47,071 nt of DNA from Domibacillus aminovorans. GTDB taxonomy: Bacteria; Bacillota; Bacilli; Bacillales; Domibacillaceae. The notes under the pieces were generated by a model. That model was given only the letters and a program-made list of their open reading frames with translations. It had not been told where the DNA came from and made no database searches. Position numbers and translations under genes: made by a program. Below, piece by piece: positions 22,920 through 32,902 of this stretch (its first letter is position 1; each line of letters begins with the position of its first letter). The stretch spans positions 1-47,071 of the forward strand of contig NZ_LQWY01000017.1 of assembly GCF_001643235.1 (NCBI RefSeq), read 5' to 3'.

Positions 22920-25323
22920 TCTGTTCGCCGCCTTTCTCCAAACGTAATTTAATCAATCCATAAATACCGAGTGCTGCAACAGACAGCACTGAAATTTCAA
23001 ACAATGTGTCAAAGCCGCGGAAGTCAACGAGAATCACATTGACCATATTTTCGCCGCCCGCTTTCGTGTGCGTGTTTTCAATGTAATATTCATTGATCGA
23101 TGGAAATAGTTTTGTGCTGTGCGCTGAAATTCCGATCAGCGCCACGATGAGGCCGACACCAGCGGCAATGACCGCATTGCCAATTTGGAAACGTCTTTTT
23201 TCCTCATGACGTGACAATTTTGGCAAATGATAAAAACAAAGTAAGAATAAAGCTGTTGAAACCGTTTCAATGACGAGTTGTGTCAACGCAAGATCCGGCG
23301 CGCGGAAAATGACGAAGAAAAGCGATACACTGTACCCGACTGCACCAAGCGAAATAATCGATGTAAGACGTGATTTGGCCATTAAAATGGTAGCTGTTGC
23401 GATCAACAGGGCAATAAGCAGTCCAACTTCATAAAAGCCAATCGATGCCGTATTTGATGAATCAAATCGGAATGCATCTTTCACCCAGATTGTAAAGCCA
23501 AGAATGGCAATGAAAAAAGCAAAAATATAAACGAGGTAGCTGCGGATAAACCCAGTCATATATGACTTTGTCAGCGAGTGTGAACCGCGCTCTGCAGTAT
23601 ACAAACTGGCGTTATACAGTTTATTGAGTGTGACTCTTCCCGGGAAATAATCGTACATTCCGATCCATTTCGGCAAAAATTTGTACAAGATCATCCCAAT
23701 AACGACAACCCCAATTGTCATCATTAATTCCGTCGTAAACCCGTGCCAGAATGAAATATGTACGTCGAGCTGGCTGCCGTTTGGAATAATGGATGGCACG
23801 ATGGCGGCGGCAGCTGGTTGAATTAAGCTGTATGACAACAAATTCGGAAATAAACCGAATATGATCACAAGAGCTGCGAGCACAATCGGTGAAATTAACA
23901 TCCCAACCGGTGCTTCATGCGGCTTTTTCTCCAGTTTTTCTGGCTGAAATTTACCGCCGAATACTTTGAAGACGATAATCATGCTGTAAATGAACGTGAA
24001 CACACTGCCGATCCATGCTAGAACAGGGAATAGAAGTCCCCACGTTTCCAGATTGAACAAATTCAGTTCAGCTAACTGTACCATTGATAAAAGAAACATT
24101 TCTTTACTTAAAAACCCATTGAATGGCGGCAGACCAGCCATTGAAAAGGCACCGATTACAGATAAAGTGAATGTTATCGGCATCAAGCTCATTAATCCGC
24201 CAAGGCGCCGAATATCGCGCGTCCCTGTTTCATGGTCAATAATACCGGTCACCATAAACAGACTGCCTTTGAACGTCGCATGATTAATTAAATGGAACAC
24301 GGCCGCAATAACGGCTGCTGTGTACAAGTTATCATCCAGGGAGTCAAAGTGAAGTGCTGCTGAACCGGCACCGAGTAGCGACATAATTAAGCCGAGCTGA
24401 CTGACCGTTGAAAACGCGAGAATCCCTTTTAAATCCGTTTGTTTAATGGCATTGAAGGACGCCCATACCATCGTGAATAACCCAACTGCGCCGACAATCC
24501 AGAACCAGTAGCCAGAAAAAGCAAAAATAGGACTGAACCGGGCAACAAGGTAAATACCTGCTTTCACCATCGTCGCTGAGTGCAAGTACGCACTGACAGG
24601 AGTAGGCGCTTCCATTGCATCAGGCAGCCAGATGTAAAAAGGAAACTGTGCCGACTTCGTAAACGCACCGAGCAAAATGAGGATCATCGCCAGTAAAAAG
24701 AGCGGATGATTGTTCAGTTCTGGTGCCTGAGCAGCGAGCTCACGAATACTGAACGTATCGCCCATAATCGATAGAATGAGAAAACCACCGAGCATCATCA
24801 ATCCACCGAATACGGTAATAAGCATTGATTTCAATGCGCCATAACGGGAGCGGTCGCGGTCAAACCAGTACGCAATTAAGAGGAAGGATGAAATAGATGT
24901 CAATTCCCAGAACATGTACAGCGTAATTACGTTATCCGATAAAACGACACCGAGCATCGCCCCCATAAACATAAGCAAATACACGTAAAAATGCTGTAAA
25001 CTTTCTTTTGTTTTGGACAAATAGTAAATAGAGTACAGCACAACGAGTGCCCCGATTCCGGTAATGAGAAGAACAAATAGTAAGCTAAGGCCATCTACAT
25101 ACGCCGTGAAATCAATACCGAGCGATGGAATCCAGGCAGCTGTTTGCATAATGGAGCCATTATTCATCGTTACAGGAAGATATTGAAGAAACGAAACAAA
25201 CAGAACGACCGGCAAGATCAAAACGAACCAGCCTGTATGTATAGCTGCTGCTTTTTTTCGCACGAAAGGAACGAATGAGGCCATAATAAAAGGAGCGAGT
25301 ATGGCCCAGTGAAGCAAAGACAA
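22906..25323 (-). CDS. mrpA: Mrp antiporter subunit A
   Basis: This 805-residue protein is the largest subunit, combining a NuoL-like N-terminal part (MFWELTSISSFLLIAYWFDR, FPFYIWLPDAMEAPTPVSAY, FHLINHATFKGSLFMVTGII) with an MbhD/E-like C-terminal extension (LALTQLVIETVSTALFLLCF). It conducts ions together with MrpD. The TTG at 25323 is chosen as start because AGGAGGGATTTCA precedes it and the protein then begins MSLLHWAILAPF like other MrpA; 56 further upstream codons lack a site. It is the first gene of the seven-gene operon. Confidence 0.95.
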   Translation of the reverse strand: MSLLHWAILAPFIMASFVPFVRKKAAAIHTGWFVLILPVVLFVSFLQYLPVTMNNGSIMQTAAWIPSLGIDFTAYVDGLSLLFVLLITGIGALVVLYSIYYLSKTKESLQHFYVYLLMFMGAMLGVVLSDNVITLYMFWELTSISSFLLIAYWFDRDRSRYGALKSMLITVFGGLMMLGGFLILSIMGDTFSIRELAAQAPELNNHPLFLLAMILILLGAFTKSAQFPFYIWLPDAMEAPTPVSAYLHSATMVKAGIYLVARFSPIFAFSGYWFWIVGAVGLFTMVWASFNAIKQTDLKGILAFSTVSQLGLIMSLLGAGSAALHFDSLDDNLYTAAVIAAVFHLINHATFKGSLFMVTGIIDHETGTRDIRRLGGLMSLMPITFTLSVIGAFSMAGLPPFNGFLSKEMFLLSMVQLAELNLFNLETWGLLFPVLAWIGSVFTFIYSMIIVFKVFGGKFQPEKLEKKPHEAPVGMLISPIVLAALVIIFGLFPNLLSYSLIQPAAAAIVPSIIPNGSQLDVHISFWHGFTTELMMTIGVVVIGMILYKFLPKWIGMYDYFPGRVTLNKLYNASLYTAERGSHSLTKSYMTGFIRSYLVYIFAFFIAILGFTIWVKDAFRFDSSNTASIGFYEVGLLIALLIATATILMAKSRLTSIISLGAVGYSVSLFFVIFRAPDLALTQLVIETVSTALFLLCFYHLPKLSRHEEKRRFQIGNAVIAAGVGLIVALIGISAHSTKLFPSINEYYIENTHTKAGGENMVNVILVDFRGFDTLFEISVLSVAALGIYGLIKLRLEKGGEQNENE

Positions 25324-25538
25324 TGAAATCCCTCCTAAAGTATAGTATATGTTTAAAAGTATAGCGTAAAAAAAATGATTGTGCATCGCATAATTTAGGA
25401 TGTGTGTGAAAACGCAATCATTATAATAAATATGAAGGAGATCGGTGATTTCAATTAAATAAAAAAATTTAAATATAGTGAAACTATGCAAAATTTGCTA
25501 GAGTTTGTGCCTATTATCCAAAAAATATCGAAAATTGC

Positions 25539-25567
25539 TTGTCATAGCAACCATCCTCTTGCATAAT
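25539..25567 (+). promoter_or_regulatory. Promoter of yufK-like gene
   Basis: TTGTCA (25539-25544), a 17-bp spacer and CATAAT (25562-25567) lie 38 bp before the start codon. Confidence 0.5.
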
Positions 25568-25604
25568 GAACAGTGACTGACTGTGACAGGGGAGAATCAA
25601 TTTA

Positions 25605-26162
25605 ATGAAAAATACATATTTAACCGGCTATATGCCGCTTCTTGCTATTTTACTTTTTAGCTTGTCGCTCGCTATGTATGGACAAGCTCTCGTTGTTGAA
25701 GTGCTTCAAAAAGCGAACTTATATAGCGGAATGCTCGATTTCTTTACAAAAACGGAAATGAATCTTGTGGTGATCGGCGGCCTTATGCTTGTATTCACAA
25801 TGCTTTTCTCCACGCTTAAGTTGCTGGCGAATACAGCGAATGAACTCGCCCTTTTATTTTTTTCAAAAGATACAGAAGGCGAATTGTTGAAAAAAGCACG
25901 GTTTGGTGCTGTTATTTTTTTCATCGGCGGGCTTGTCTCTCTAATTAGCTTTTCGTCTGCTGCTGGTATTCTTATTATTTTTCTCGTAACGGCAATGGCT
26001 TACATCGGTTATTTCGTTTACAAATTAAGCCCCCATATTACGACACCGCAAATGATTGGTATTATCGTTTTTGAAGCACTGTTCTGGATTTTCTTCGGCT
26101 TGTTGCTTGCTTTAATTATCATGAAACTATACAACGGCATTTTAGCGTCTCTGCCATTGTGA
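25605..26162 (+). CDS. yufK: YufK-like membrane protein
   Basis: This 185-residue protein has about five hydrophobic helices. Its start (MKNTYLTGYMPLLAILLFS) and end (KLYNGILASLPL) resemble B. subtilis YufK, a membrane protein of unknown function encoded near mrp there. ATG 25605 follows AGGGGAGAATCAATTTA. It is divergent from mrpA across a 281-bp gap that holds no other visible gene. Confidence 0.7.
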   Translation: MKNTYLTGYMPLLAILLFSLSLAMYGQALVVEVLQKANLYSGMLDFFTKTEMNLVVIGGLMLVFTMLFSTLKLLANTANELALLFFSKDTEGELLKKARFGAVIFFIGGLVSLISFSSAAGILIIFLVTAMAYIGYFVYKLSPHITTPQMIGIIVFEALFWIFFGLLLALIIMKLYNGILASLPL

Positions 26163-26171
26163 AAAAGAACG

Positions 26172-26200
26172 GTCTCCGGAAAATTCCAGAGACTTTTTTT
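26172..26200 (+). terminator. Terminator after yufK
   Basis: GTCTCCGGAA and TTCCAGAGAC form a stem with one mismatch, followed by seven T residues. Confidence 0.75.
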
Positions 26201-26232
26201 ATGATTGTGACGAAGTGCAGGTACGTGTAAAC

Positions 26233-26274
26233 AAACGTGTCCCGACTGGCCATTTAGCCGGGCGGGACACGTTT
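26233..26274. terminator. Terminator of the mtnK-mtnA unit
   Basis: AACGTGTCCCG and CGGGACACGTT form an 11-bp stem extended by CTGGC/GCCGG. It lies directly after the mtnA stop. The T-tract is short on both strands. Confidence 0.65.
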
Positions 26275-26278
26275 GAAA

Positions 26279-27310
26279 TTAGGCAAATAATGCGGCAATC
26301 GATGCTTTATCCGGTTTAATAATCCCTTTTTCCGTCACGATACCTGTGATCAAGTCAGCAGGTGCAACGTCAAACGCAGGATTGAACACATTCACGCCGT
26401 CTGGTGCGATATTTACTCCGTTCACATGCGTAATCTCACTCGGGTCGCGTTCTTCAATCGGAATCGCGTCGCCGTTTGGCGTATCAAGATCAAAGGTTGA
26501 CAGTGGAGCCGCGATGTAAAATGGAATGCCAAATGACTTTGCTAGAACCGCCAGACCGAATGTGCCGATTTTGTTGGCAGAGTCACCGTTAGCTGCAATC
26601 CGGTCTGCACCGGTAATGACGGCTGAAATCTGTTTCATTTTCATCGTGTGTGCGGCCATGCTATCCGTAATGAGTGTTACGTCGATATCTGCTTGCATTA
26701 ATTCCCACGTTGTCAGACGAGCACCTTGAAATACAGGACGCGTTTCACATGCGAAAACAGACAGATGGATGCCACGCTCTTTCGCTAAAAAGAAGGGAGC
26801 AAGCGCTGTGCCGTATTTTGCCGTCGCAATGGAACCCGCATTGCAAATTGTCATGACCCGGTCGCCGTTTTGAAACAATGTAAGCGCATGTTCGCCGATC
26901 GAGCGGCACACTTCTGCATCTTCTTTTTGAATCGTCAGCGCTTCCGCCAATACGTTTTCACGCAATGACTGAGCGGTATTTGATCGTACGACCACTTCAT
27001 TCATTCGGTTCAGCGCCCAAAATAAGTTGACGGCCGTCGGACGTGACTGCGACAAATAGCCGCTGTCCATAAATACTTGCTCTTTCAGTTCATGAACATC
27101 CTCTGTCTTACATGTGAGTGCTGATAAGGCAACACCGAACGCTGCTGCAATGCCAATCGCCGGAGCACCTCGTACAGCAAGCGATTTAATCGCTTCAAAT
27201 ACAGATTCTACCGTTCCAAGCGTCAAGTATTCCGTTACATGCGGCAATTTGCGCTGATCTAACAGCCGAATCGTATGATTTTCCCAACTAACAGATTGTG
27301 GGATAGTCAT
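26279..27310 (-). CDS. mtnA: S-methyl-5-thioribose-1-phosphate isomerase
   Basis: This 343-residue enzyme converts methylthioribose-1-P to methylthioribulose-1-P in methionine salvage. It belongs to the eIF2B-alpha-like family. RGAPAIG is at 47-53, catalytic Cys156 lies in TICNAGS and Asp236 in GADR. It overlaps the mtnK stop by one base, so the two are coupled. Confidence 0.96.
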   Translation of the reverse strand: MTIPQSVSWENHTIRLLDQRKLPHVTEYLTLGTVESVFEAIKSLAVRGAPAIGIAAAFGVALSALTCKTEDVHELKEQVFMDSGYLSQSRPTAVNLFWALNRMNEVVVRSNTAQSLRENVLAEALTIQKEDAEVCRSIGEHALTLFQNGDRVMTICNAGSIATAKYGTALAPFFLAKERGIHLSVFACETRPVFQGARLTTWELMQADIDVTLITDSMAAHTMKMKQISAVITGADRIAANGDSANKIGTFGLAVLAKSFGIPFYIAAPLSTFDLDTPNGDAIPIEERDPSEITHVNGVNIAPDGVNVFNPAFDVAPADLITGIVTEKGIIKPDKASIAALFA

Positions 27311-28476
27311 TAAAGCCCCTCCTTAAACGCCGCGACGAGCTGATCCGCAGACGTATAACGGGCCCGTTCTTTTACAAAATGCGCACCCATCGACAAAGAC
27401 TGGCGTTTTGCTTCTAAACGCGTTGCTTCATCTTCTATGCTATCGAGATCTTTCACATGGGCAAGACCAATCGTCCGACGTATCATTTCAAGCCCCATAA
27501 AACCGGTCGCTTGCTCAAAAATATCAGCCAAAAGCCATTCCAGATAACCATCTGTTTGAGCAAAAGCTTCTGTATTGTTTTCATTCCACAAACGTGTAAA
27601 CTCAGCGGTAAACACATCCCACACTGTCACAACATGCGCATATAACGGTGCGCGGCGTGACTCTTCGCGAGAAAAGGCATTCATAAATAAGTTTGCTGTA
27701 AAATGGGCAATATCAAACCCGAACGGTCCGTAAAACGCAAACTCTGGATCAATCACTTTCGTTTCGGTCCCGCTTGCGAAAATACTGCCTGTATGAAGGT
27801 CACCATGCAAAAGCGCATCACCCGACGTTAAAAATAATCGTTTTAACTGTGCGGCATGGAGCTTCAAATTTGAATCTTGCCATAATTTTTCTACATCCGG
27901 CCGAAGCCCTTCTTCAAAATCATTTGTGTCGGCATCAAAAAACGGATCTGTAAACACAAGTCCTTCAGTAATATCACACAGCTCGGGATTGCAAAACGTA
28001 TTTTGTAACTTTTTCTTTTCCTGCGGCCCGAGCGCAAAGTCGGATGTGCCGTAAAGCGTGCGGGCGATGAATTCACCAGTATGCTGCGCGATGAGCGGAT
28101 AATCTTCACCATTAATAAGGCCTGTACGGGCAATTTCTAAATAGGATAAATCTTCCATCATTGTAATAGCCAAATTCTTATCAGAATAGTAGATTTTAGG
28201 GGTATAATCAGGTGCGAATTGACCTTGCAAACGGAGTGCCCGATTTTCGATATCAGCTCGTTCAAGTGTAAGCGGCCAGCTTTCGCCAACAACTTTTGCA
28301 TAAGGAAGTGCCTGTTTGACGATGACGCTTTTTTCTGTTCCTTTTATATGGAACACGTAGTTTAAATTCCCGTCGCCAATTTCTTGACAAGAAAGGGTTT
28401 CAGATTCAGCAAATAAGCCAAGTTTTTTCACAAGGGAAACAGCTGATTCGGTCGTTAACGCTTCATATAAAGACAT
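27310..28476 (-). CDS. mtnK: S-methyl-5-thioribose kinase
   Basis: This 388-residue kinase phosphorylates methylthioribose at C1. It has the aminoglycoside-kinase-like fold: GDGNLNYVF loop at 34-42, Lys54, HGDLHTGS at 224-231 with the catalytic Asp, and VIDPEFA for metal binding at 241-247. ATG 28476 has GGAGGGATAAAC before it. It is divergent from mtnE across only 88 bp. Confidence 0.96.
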   Translation of the reverse strand: MSLYEALTTESAVSLVKKLGLFAESETLSCQEIGDGNLNYVFHIKGTEKSVIVKQALPYAKVVGESWPLTLERADIENRALRLQGQFAPDYTPKIYYSDKNLAITMMEDLSYLEIARTGLINGEDYPLIAQHTGEFIARTLYGTSDFALGPQEKKKLQNTFCNPELCDITEGLVFTDPFFDADTNDFEEGLRPDVEKLWQDSNLKLHAAQLKRLFLTSGDALLHGDLHTGSIFASGTETKVIDPEFAFYGPFGFDIAHFTANLFMNAFSREESRRAPLYAHVVTVWDVFTAEFTRLWNENNTEAFAQTDGYLEWLLADIFEQATGFMGLEMIRRTIGLAHVKDLDSIEDEATRLEAKRQSLSMGAHFVKERARYTSADQLVAAFKEGL

Positions 28477-28564
28477 GTTTATCCCTCCGAATATATTTAC
28501 AATTCGACAAATAGCATATATATTAATGACTGAAATTGCAAGAACAATTTAAGTAGGTGTATAA

Positions 28565-29758
28565 ATGACTCAATTTGATCAATCGACATTGTTAAATACG
28601 CTGCCGAAACAGTTTTTTGCGGCGTTGACGAAAAAAGCAGCACAGTATGTGAACGCAGGACACGACGTCATTAATCTCGGACAGGGAAACCCGGATCAGC
28701 CGACCCCTCAGCATATTGTAGACTCGCTGAAAACCGCGGCGGATCACTCTGATTTTCATAAGTATCCCCCGTTTCAAGGACAGCTGTTTTTAAAAGAAGC
28801 AGCTGCCGAATTTTACAAGCGAGAATATGACGTAGACCTCGATCCAGAAAAGGAAGTCGCTATTTTGTTTGGCGGAAAAGCCGGACTCGTCGAATTGCCG
28901 ATATGTTTATTGAACCCAGGTGATTACATGCTCGTGCCGGACCCCGGCTATCCGGATTACTGGTCAGGGGCAGCGCTGGCCGGAGCGAAGATGGATTACA
29001 TGCCGCTTACAGCCGAAAACGGCTTTTTGCCAGATTACAGTGTGATGGACAGTGAACAGCTGGAGCGGGCAAAGCTTTTGCTACTAAATTATCCGAACAA
29101 TCCGACCGGTGCCCAGGCAAATCCGGCCTTTTTTGATGAGACAGTTCATCTTGCTAGGCAGCATAACATATGTGTTGTGCACGATTTCGCTTATGGCGGT
29201 GTTGGATTTGATGGTGTTAAGCCACCGAGCTTTTTACAAGCAGAGGGGGCAAAAGACATCGGTGTAGAAGTGTATACATTATCGAAAACATACAACATGG
29301 CTGGATGGCGTGTTGGCTTTGTCGCAGGAAATAAAAGTGTCATTTCAGCGATTAATTTATTGCAGGATCACATGTATGTGAGCTTGTTCAGTGCGATTCA
29401 AAAAGCAGCGGCGGATGCATTAACCGGTCCGCAAGACTGTGTCCGTGAACTTACGGACATGTACGAACGCCGCCGCAACGTGTTCATTCAGGCGTGCAAG
29501 AAAATTGGCTGGGATGTCACTGCACCAGCGGGTTCCTTTTTCGTCTGGCTTCCAGTGCCAGCACCCTATACATCGGTTGAATTTGCCGATGTACTTTTGG
29601 AAAAAGCCCATGTCGTCACGGCACCAGGAATTGGATTTGGCACATATGGAGAAGGCTACGTGCGTGTGGGGTTATTGACGGATGAGAATAGACTGTTAGA
29701 AGCCGTTGAACGAATCGGAAAGCAGGAGCTCTTTGTTGACAAAATGAGAAAAAAATGA
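28565..29758 (+). CDS. mtnE: Methionine-salvage aminotransferase MtnE
   Basis: This 397-residue class I PLP aminotransferase performs the last salvage step, 2-keto-4-methylthiobutyrate to methionine. PLP Lys241 is in TLSKTYNMAGWRVG and LNYPNNPTGA binds the substrate side. It leads the mtnE-mtnW-mtnX-mtnB-mtnD unit. The site is modest (AAGTAGGTG). The assignment between related aminotransferases rests on the operon. Confidence 0.92.
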   Translation: MTQFDQSTLLNTLPKQFFAALTKKAAQYVNAGHDVINLGQGNPDQPTPQHIVDSLKTAADHSDFHKYPPFQGQLFLKEAAAEFYKREYDVDLDPEKEVAILFGGKAGLVELPICLLNPGDYMLVPDPGYPDYWSGAALAGAKMDYMPLTAENGFLPDYSVMDSEQLERAKLLLLNYPNNPTGAQANPAFFDETVHLARQHNICVVHDFAYGGVGFDGVKPPSFLQAEGAKDIGVEVYTLSKTYNMAGWRVGFVAGNKSVISAINLLQDHMYVSLFSAIQKAAADALTGPQDCVRELTDMYERRRNVFIQACKKIGWDVTAPAGSFFVWLPVPAPYTSVEFADVLLEKAHVVTAPGIGFGTYGEGYVRVGLLTDENRLLEAVERIGKQELFVDKMRKK

Positions 29759-29803
29759 CATAATCCCAGTAAACTAGTTGGCATTCAGAATGGAGAACGA
29801 GTG

Positions 29804-31003
29804 ATGAGTGAAGTGATCGCAACGTACCGGCTGTTTGATAAAGGCGGCCAATTTGAAAAAAAAGCAGAAGGTATCGCACTCGGTTTGACAATCGGTTCAT
29901 GGACTGACTTGCCGCATCTTGAGCAGGAGCAGTTAAAGAAGCATAAAGGGCGAGTCATATCGATTAAAGAAACGGGACGTGAAACGACAGAAGGACGGGA
30001 AGCAGATGTTACAATTGCGTATCCCGCGGCAAACTTCAGCACCGATTTGCCGGCTATTTTGGTAACGGTATTTGGTAAATTATCATTAGATGGTGTCATC
30101 CGGTTAATGGATCTTGATTTTTCAAGTGATTTGGCAAGATGGTTTCCGGGTCCGAAGTTTGGTGTACAAGGTATTCGTGAATTAACAGGTGCCTATGACC
30201 GTCCACTCGTTATGAGCATATTTAAAGGCGTCATTGGCCGTGACCTGTCGTATATGGAAAGACAGCTAAGAGCGCAGCTTAATGGCGGCATTGACATTAT
30301 TAAAGACGATGAAATTTTATTTGAAAATAAGTTGACGCCATTTGAAGAGCGATTGAAGCTTGGCAAACAGGTCATCGTGGAAAGCGGTAAAAAAGCGTTG
30401 TATGCGGTGAATTTAACTGGACGCACGTGTGACCTAAAAGAAAAAGCACGCCGCGGCATTGAACTCGGTGCAACAGCCTATCTATTTAACGTATTCGCAT
30501 ATGGGCTGGATGTGTTACAGGAACTCGCAGAAGACCGCGATATTCCGGTGCCGATTATGGCGCATCCGGCTATATCCGGCGCATTTACATCCGCACCGCA
30601 TCACGGTATATCGACAGAATTGATGCTCGGCAAGCTCGTCCGTATGGCAGGTGCTGATTTCACATTGTTCCCGTCGCCATATGGATCGGTGGCACTGGAG
30701 CGGACCGCAGCTTTGAAAACAGCGGAAATGGCGCTTGAAGACAGCATTTATAAACAGACGTTTCCAGTGCCATCTGCTGGTATTCATCCGGGGCTTGTGC
30801 CTGTACTGTATGAGGATTTCGGAATGAATTCAATCATTAATGCAGGCGGCGGCGTTCACGGCCATCCGAATGGTGCAGCAGGCGGCGGACGTGCATTCCG
30901 TCAAGCTGTAGATGCGGTCGTATCTGGCTGGACGATTGAAGAAGCAGCAAAGCAACACGAAGACTTACGTGTCGCACTTGAATTGTGGGGAACAGGTAAG
31001 TGA
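29804..31003 (+). CDS. mtnW: RuBisCO-like DK-MTP-1-P enolase
   Basis: This 399-residue RuBisCO-like protein enolises 2,3-diketo-5-methylthiopentyl-1-phosphate. The carbamylated Lys is Lys167 in IIKDDE (165-170). Later blocks are [18 protein letters not shown] and [21 protein letters not shown] 29804 (site GGAGAACGAG) is preferred to the GTG three bases earlier. It overlaps mtnX. Confidence 0.95.
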   Translation: MSEVIATYRLFDKGGQFEKKAEGIALGLTIGSWTDLPHLEQEQLKKHKGRVISIKETGRETTEGREADVTIAYPAANFSTDLPAILVTVFGKLSLDGVIRLMDLDFSSDLARWFPGPKFGVQGIRELTGAYDRPLVMSIFKGVIGRDLSYMERQLRAQLNGGIDIIKDDEILFENKLTPFEERLKLGKQVIVESGKKALYAVNLTGRTCDLKEKARRGIELGATAYLFNVFAYGLDVLQELAEDRDIPVPIMAHPAISGAFTSAPHHGISTELMLGKLVRMAGADFTLFPSPYGSVALERTAALKTAEMALEDSIYKQTFPVPSAGIHPGLVPVLYEDFGMNSIINAGGGVHGHPNGAAGGGRAFRQAVDAVVSGWTIEEAAKQHEDLRVALELWGTGK

Positions 31004-31653
31004 TGAAGAATACTGTACTCATTTGTGATTTTGACGGCACGATTACAAAAAATGATAACATTATCGCCATCATGAAACAGTTTGCACCAGCCGGTTGGGA
31101 AGAGTTAAAAGATGGTGTACTCACGCAGCAGATTTCGATTAAAGAAGGCGTCGGGAAAATGTTTGCGCTCCTTCCATCATCGCAAAAAGAAGAAATCACT
31201 GACTTCATTTTACATGATGCGAAAATTCGTGAAGGCTTTGCGGATTTTGTGGCGTATGCGAAAGAGGCTGGAATTCCGCTTTATATAGTAAGCGGGGGGA
31301 TGGACTTTTTTGTGAAGCCGATATTAAAGGGCTTTGTCCCAGAAGACTATATCTATTGCAATACGGCTGATTTTTCGGGTGAATACATTCATATTGACTG
31401 GCCTCATTCGTGCGATGAGCATTGTCATAACGAGTGCGGATGCTGCAAGCCTTCGATCGTTCGTGATATTGCAAAAGGGAAAGATATTATCGTGATTGGC
31501 GATTCGATTACGGACCTGGAAGCAGCTAAACTCGCCGACTTTGTGATTGCACGTGATTTATTGCTCGAAAAAAGTCGTGCACTTGGTTTGACCCACAAGC
31601 CGTTTGATACATTTTATGAAGTCATTGATCATGTGAAAGAGGTAGTCAAATGA
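31003..31653 (+). CDS. mtnX: HK-MTPenyl-1-P phosphatase
   Basis: This 216-residue HAD-family phosphatase has [10 protein letters not shown] at 9-18 and [10 protein letters not shown] near the C-terminus. It removes phosphate from the enol made by MtnW. The pair MtnW+MtnX replaces the fused MtnC found in many bacteria. ATG 31003 overlaps the mtnW stop and the end overlaps mtnB. Confidence 0.95.
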   Translation: MKNTVLICDFDGTITKNDNIIAIMKQFAPAGWEELKDGVLTQQISIKEGVGKMFALLPSSQKEEITDFILHDAKIREGFADFVAYAKEAGIPLYIVSGGMDFFVKPILKGFVPEDYIYCNTADFSGEYIHIDWPHSCDEHCHNECGCCKPSIVRDIAKGKDIIVIGDSITDLEAAKLADFVIARDLLLEKSRALGLTHKPFDTFYEVIDHVKEVVK

Positions 31654-32261
31654 ATACAATGCAATTACGTTGGAATGATCTGGCGGATGTGAAGCGGGAG
31701 CTTGCGGCGCGTGACTGGTTCCCGGGGACGAGCGGCAATTTATCGATTAAAGTGGATGATGCGTCGTTCCTTGTCACGGCAAGCGGAAAAGATAAGCGGA
31801 AAGAAACGAAGGAAGACTTTTTGCTTGTAGACTCACAAGGTGCAGCGATTGAAGGCTTTGCCGGCAAGCCATCCGCTGAAACGCTTTTGCATGTAGAAGT
31901 GTACGGTAAAACGGACGCCGGGTGCAGCCTGCATGTGCATACGATTGACAACAATGTGATTTCGGAATTGTATGGTGACAAGGGTGAAGTGACGTTTACC
32001 GGACAGGAAATTATTAAAGCGTTCGGTATATGGGAAGAGCATGCGTCGGTGACTGTGCCCATTATACCAAACTATGCGAACATTCCGAAGCTTGCTGAAG
32101 AGTTTGGCAAGTACGTGTCAGCCGACGCCGGTGCCGTATTAATTCGTAACCATGGCATTACCGTTTGGGGCCGCGATGCGTTTGAAGCGAAAAAGTTTTT
32201 AGAAGCGTATGAATTTTTATTTTCATGGCATATTAAATTACTTATCCTGAAAGGAAGATGA
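31650..32261 (+). CDS. mtnB: Methylthioribulose-1-phosphate dehydratase
   Basis: This 203-residue class II aldolase-like metalloenzyme binds Zn through His95 and His97 (LHVHT) and a later His in [16 protein letters not shown] carries the conserved Glu. It dehydrates methylthioribulose-1-P, the step before MtnW. It overlaps the mtnX stop by 4 bp and is followed 4 bp later by mtnD. Confidence 0.95.
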   Translation: MNTMQLRWNDLADVKRELAARDWFPGTSGNLSIKVDDASFLVTASGKDKRKETKEDFLLVDSQGAAIEGFAGKPSAETLLHVEVYGKTDAGCSLHVHTIDNNVISELYGDKGEVTFTGQEIIKAFGIWEEHASVTVPIIPNYANIPKLAEEFGKYVSADAGAVLIRNHGITVWGRDAFEAKKFLEAYEFLFSWHIKLLILKGR

Positions 32262-32265
32262 ACAA

Positions 32266-32799
32266 ATGGCATCTATTTATTTTCAAGAAACAGGTGAACG
32301 TGTAACGGATCGAAATGCAGTCAGTGCTTTTTTAACAGGGCAGGAAGTTATTTATGAAAACTGGGATATTACGAAGCTTCCCGAAAATTTGCGTGAAAAT
32401 TATTCGTTGACAGATGAAGAGAAGCAACAAGTACTTGATGTATTCAAGCCAGAACTTGACGATATTTCTGAACGACGCGGCTATCAGGCACGTGATATCA
32501 TTTCTTTATCAGACAGCACACCGAACCTCGATGAATTGTTGAAAAAATTTGAAAATATTCACATTCATACAGATGATGAAGTACGCTTTATTGTGAGCGG
32601 ACATGGTATTTTCGCGATCCAAGCGAAAGATGGCCAATTTTTCAATGTAGAGCTTGAGCCGGGCGATTTAATTTCAGTTCCGGTCAACACACGTCATTAC
32701 TTCACATTAATGGAAGATCGTAAAGTAGTGGCCGTCCGTGTCTTCGTTACTCAAGAAGGATGGGTGCCGATTTACGACGACGAGCAGAAAAAAGCATAA
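32266..32799 (+). CDS. mtnD: Acireductone dioxygenase
   Basis: This 177-residue cupin binds Fe (or Ni) through His99, His101, Glu105 (HIHTDDE) and His144 (NTRHYF). It oxidises the acireductone to 2-keto-4-methylthiobutyrate, which MtnE aminates. It is the last gene of the salvage unit, followed by a strong terminator. Confidence 0.95.
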   Translation: MASIYFQETGERVTDRNAVSAFLTGQEVIYENWDITKLPENLRENYSLTDEEKQQVLDVFKPELDDISERRGYQARDIISLSDSTPNLDELLKKFENIHIHTDDEVRFIVSGHGIFAIQAKDGQFFNVELEPGDLISVPVNTRHYFTLMEDRKVVAVRVFVTQEGWVPIYDDEQKKA

Positions 32800-32813
32800 A
32801 TATAAACGTGAAG

Positions 32814-32849
32814 AACCGGAACAGCTGACAAAGTGTTCCGGTTTTTTTT
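32814..32849 (+). terminator. Terminator after mtnD
   Basis: AACCGGAACA and TGTTCCGGTT form a 10-bp stem followed by a T-run. Confidence 0.88.
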
Positions 32850-32850
32850 G

Positions 32851-32886
32851 AAAAAAATACCCCGCAGCCAGATTGCGGTGCGGGGA
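32851..32886 (-). terminator. Terminator of pbpD
   Basis: On the minus strand CCCCGCA and TGCGGGG form the stem, followed by TATTTTTTT. Confidence 0.8.
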
Positions 32887-32902
32887 TGATTCTAGTAATC
32901 TA

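Noticed and set aside
28477-28564. SAM-I riboswitch between mtnK and mtnE
   Set aside because: I looked for the S-box core and found none; the gap is too short.
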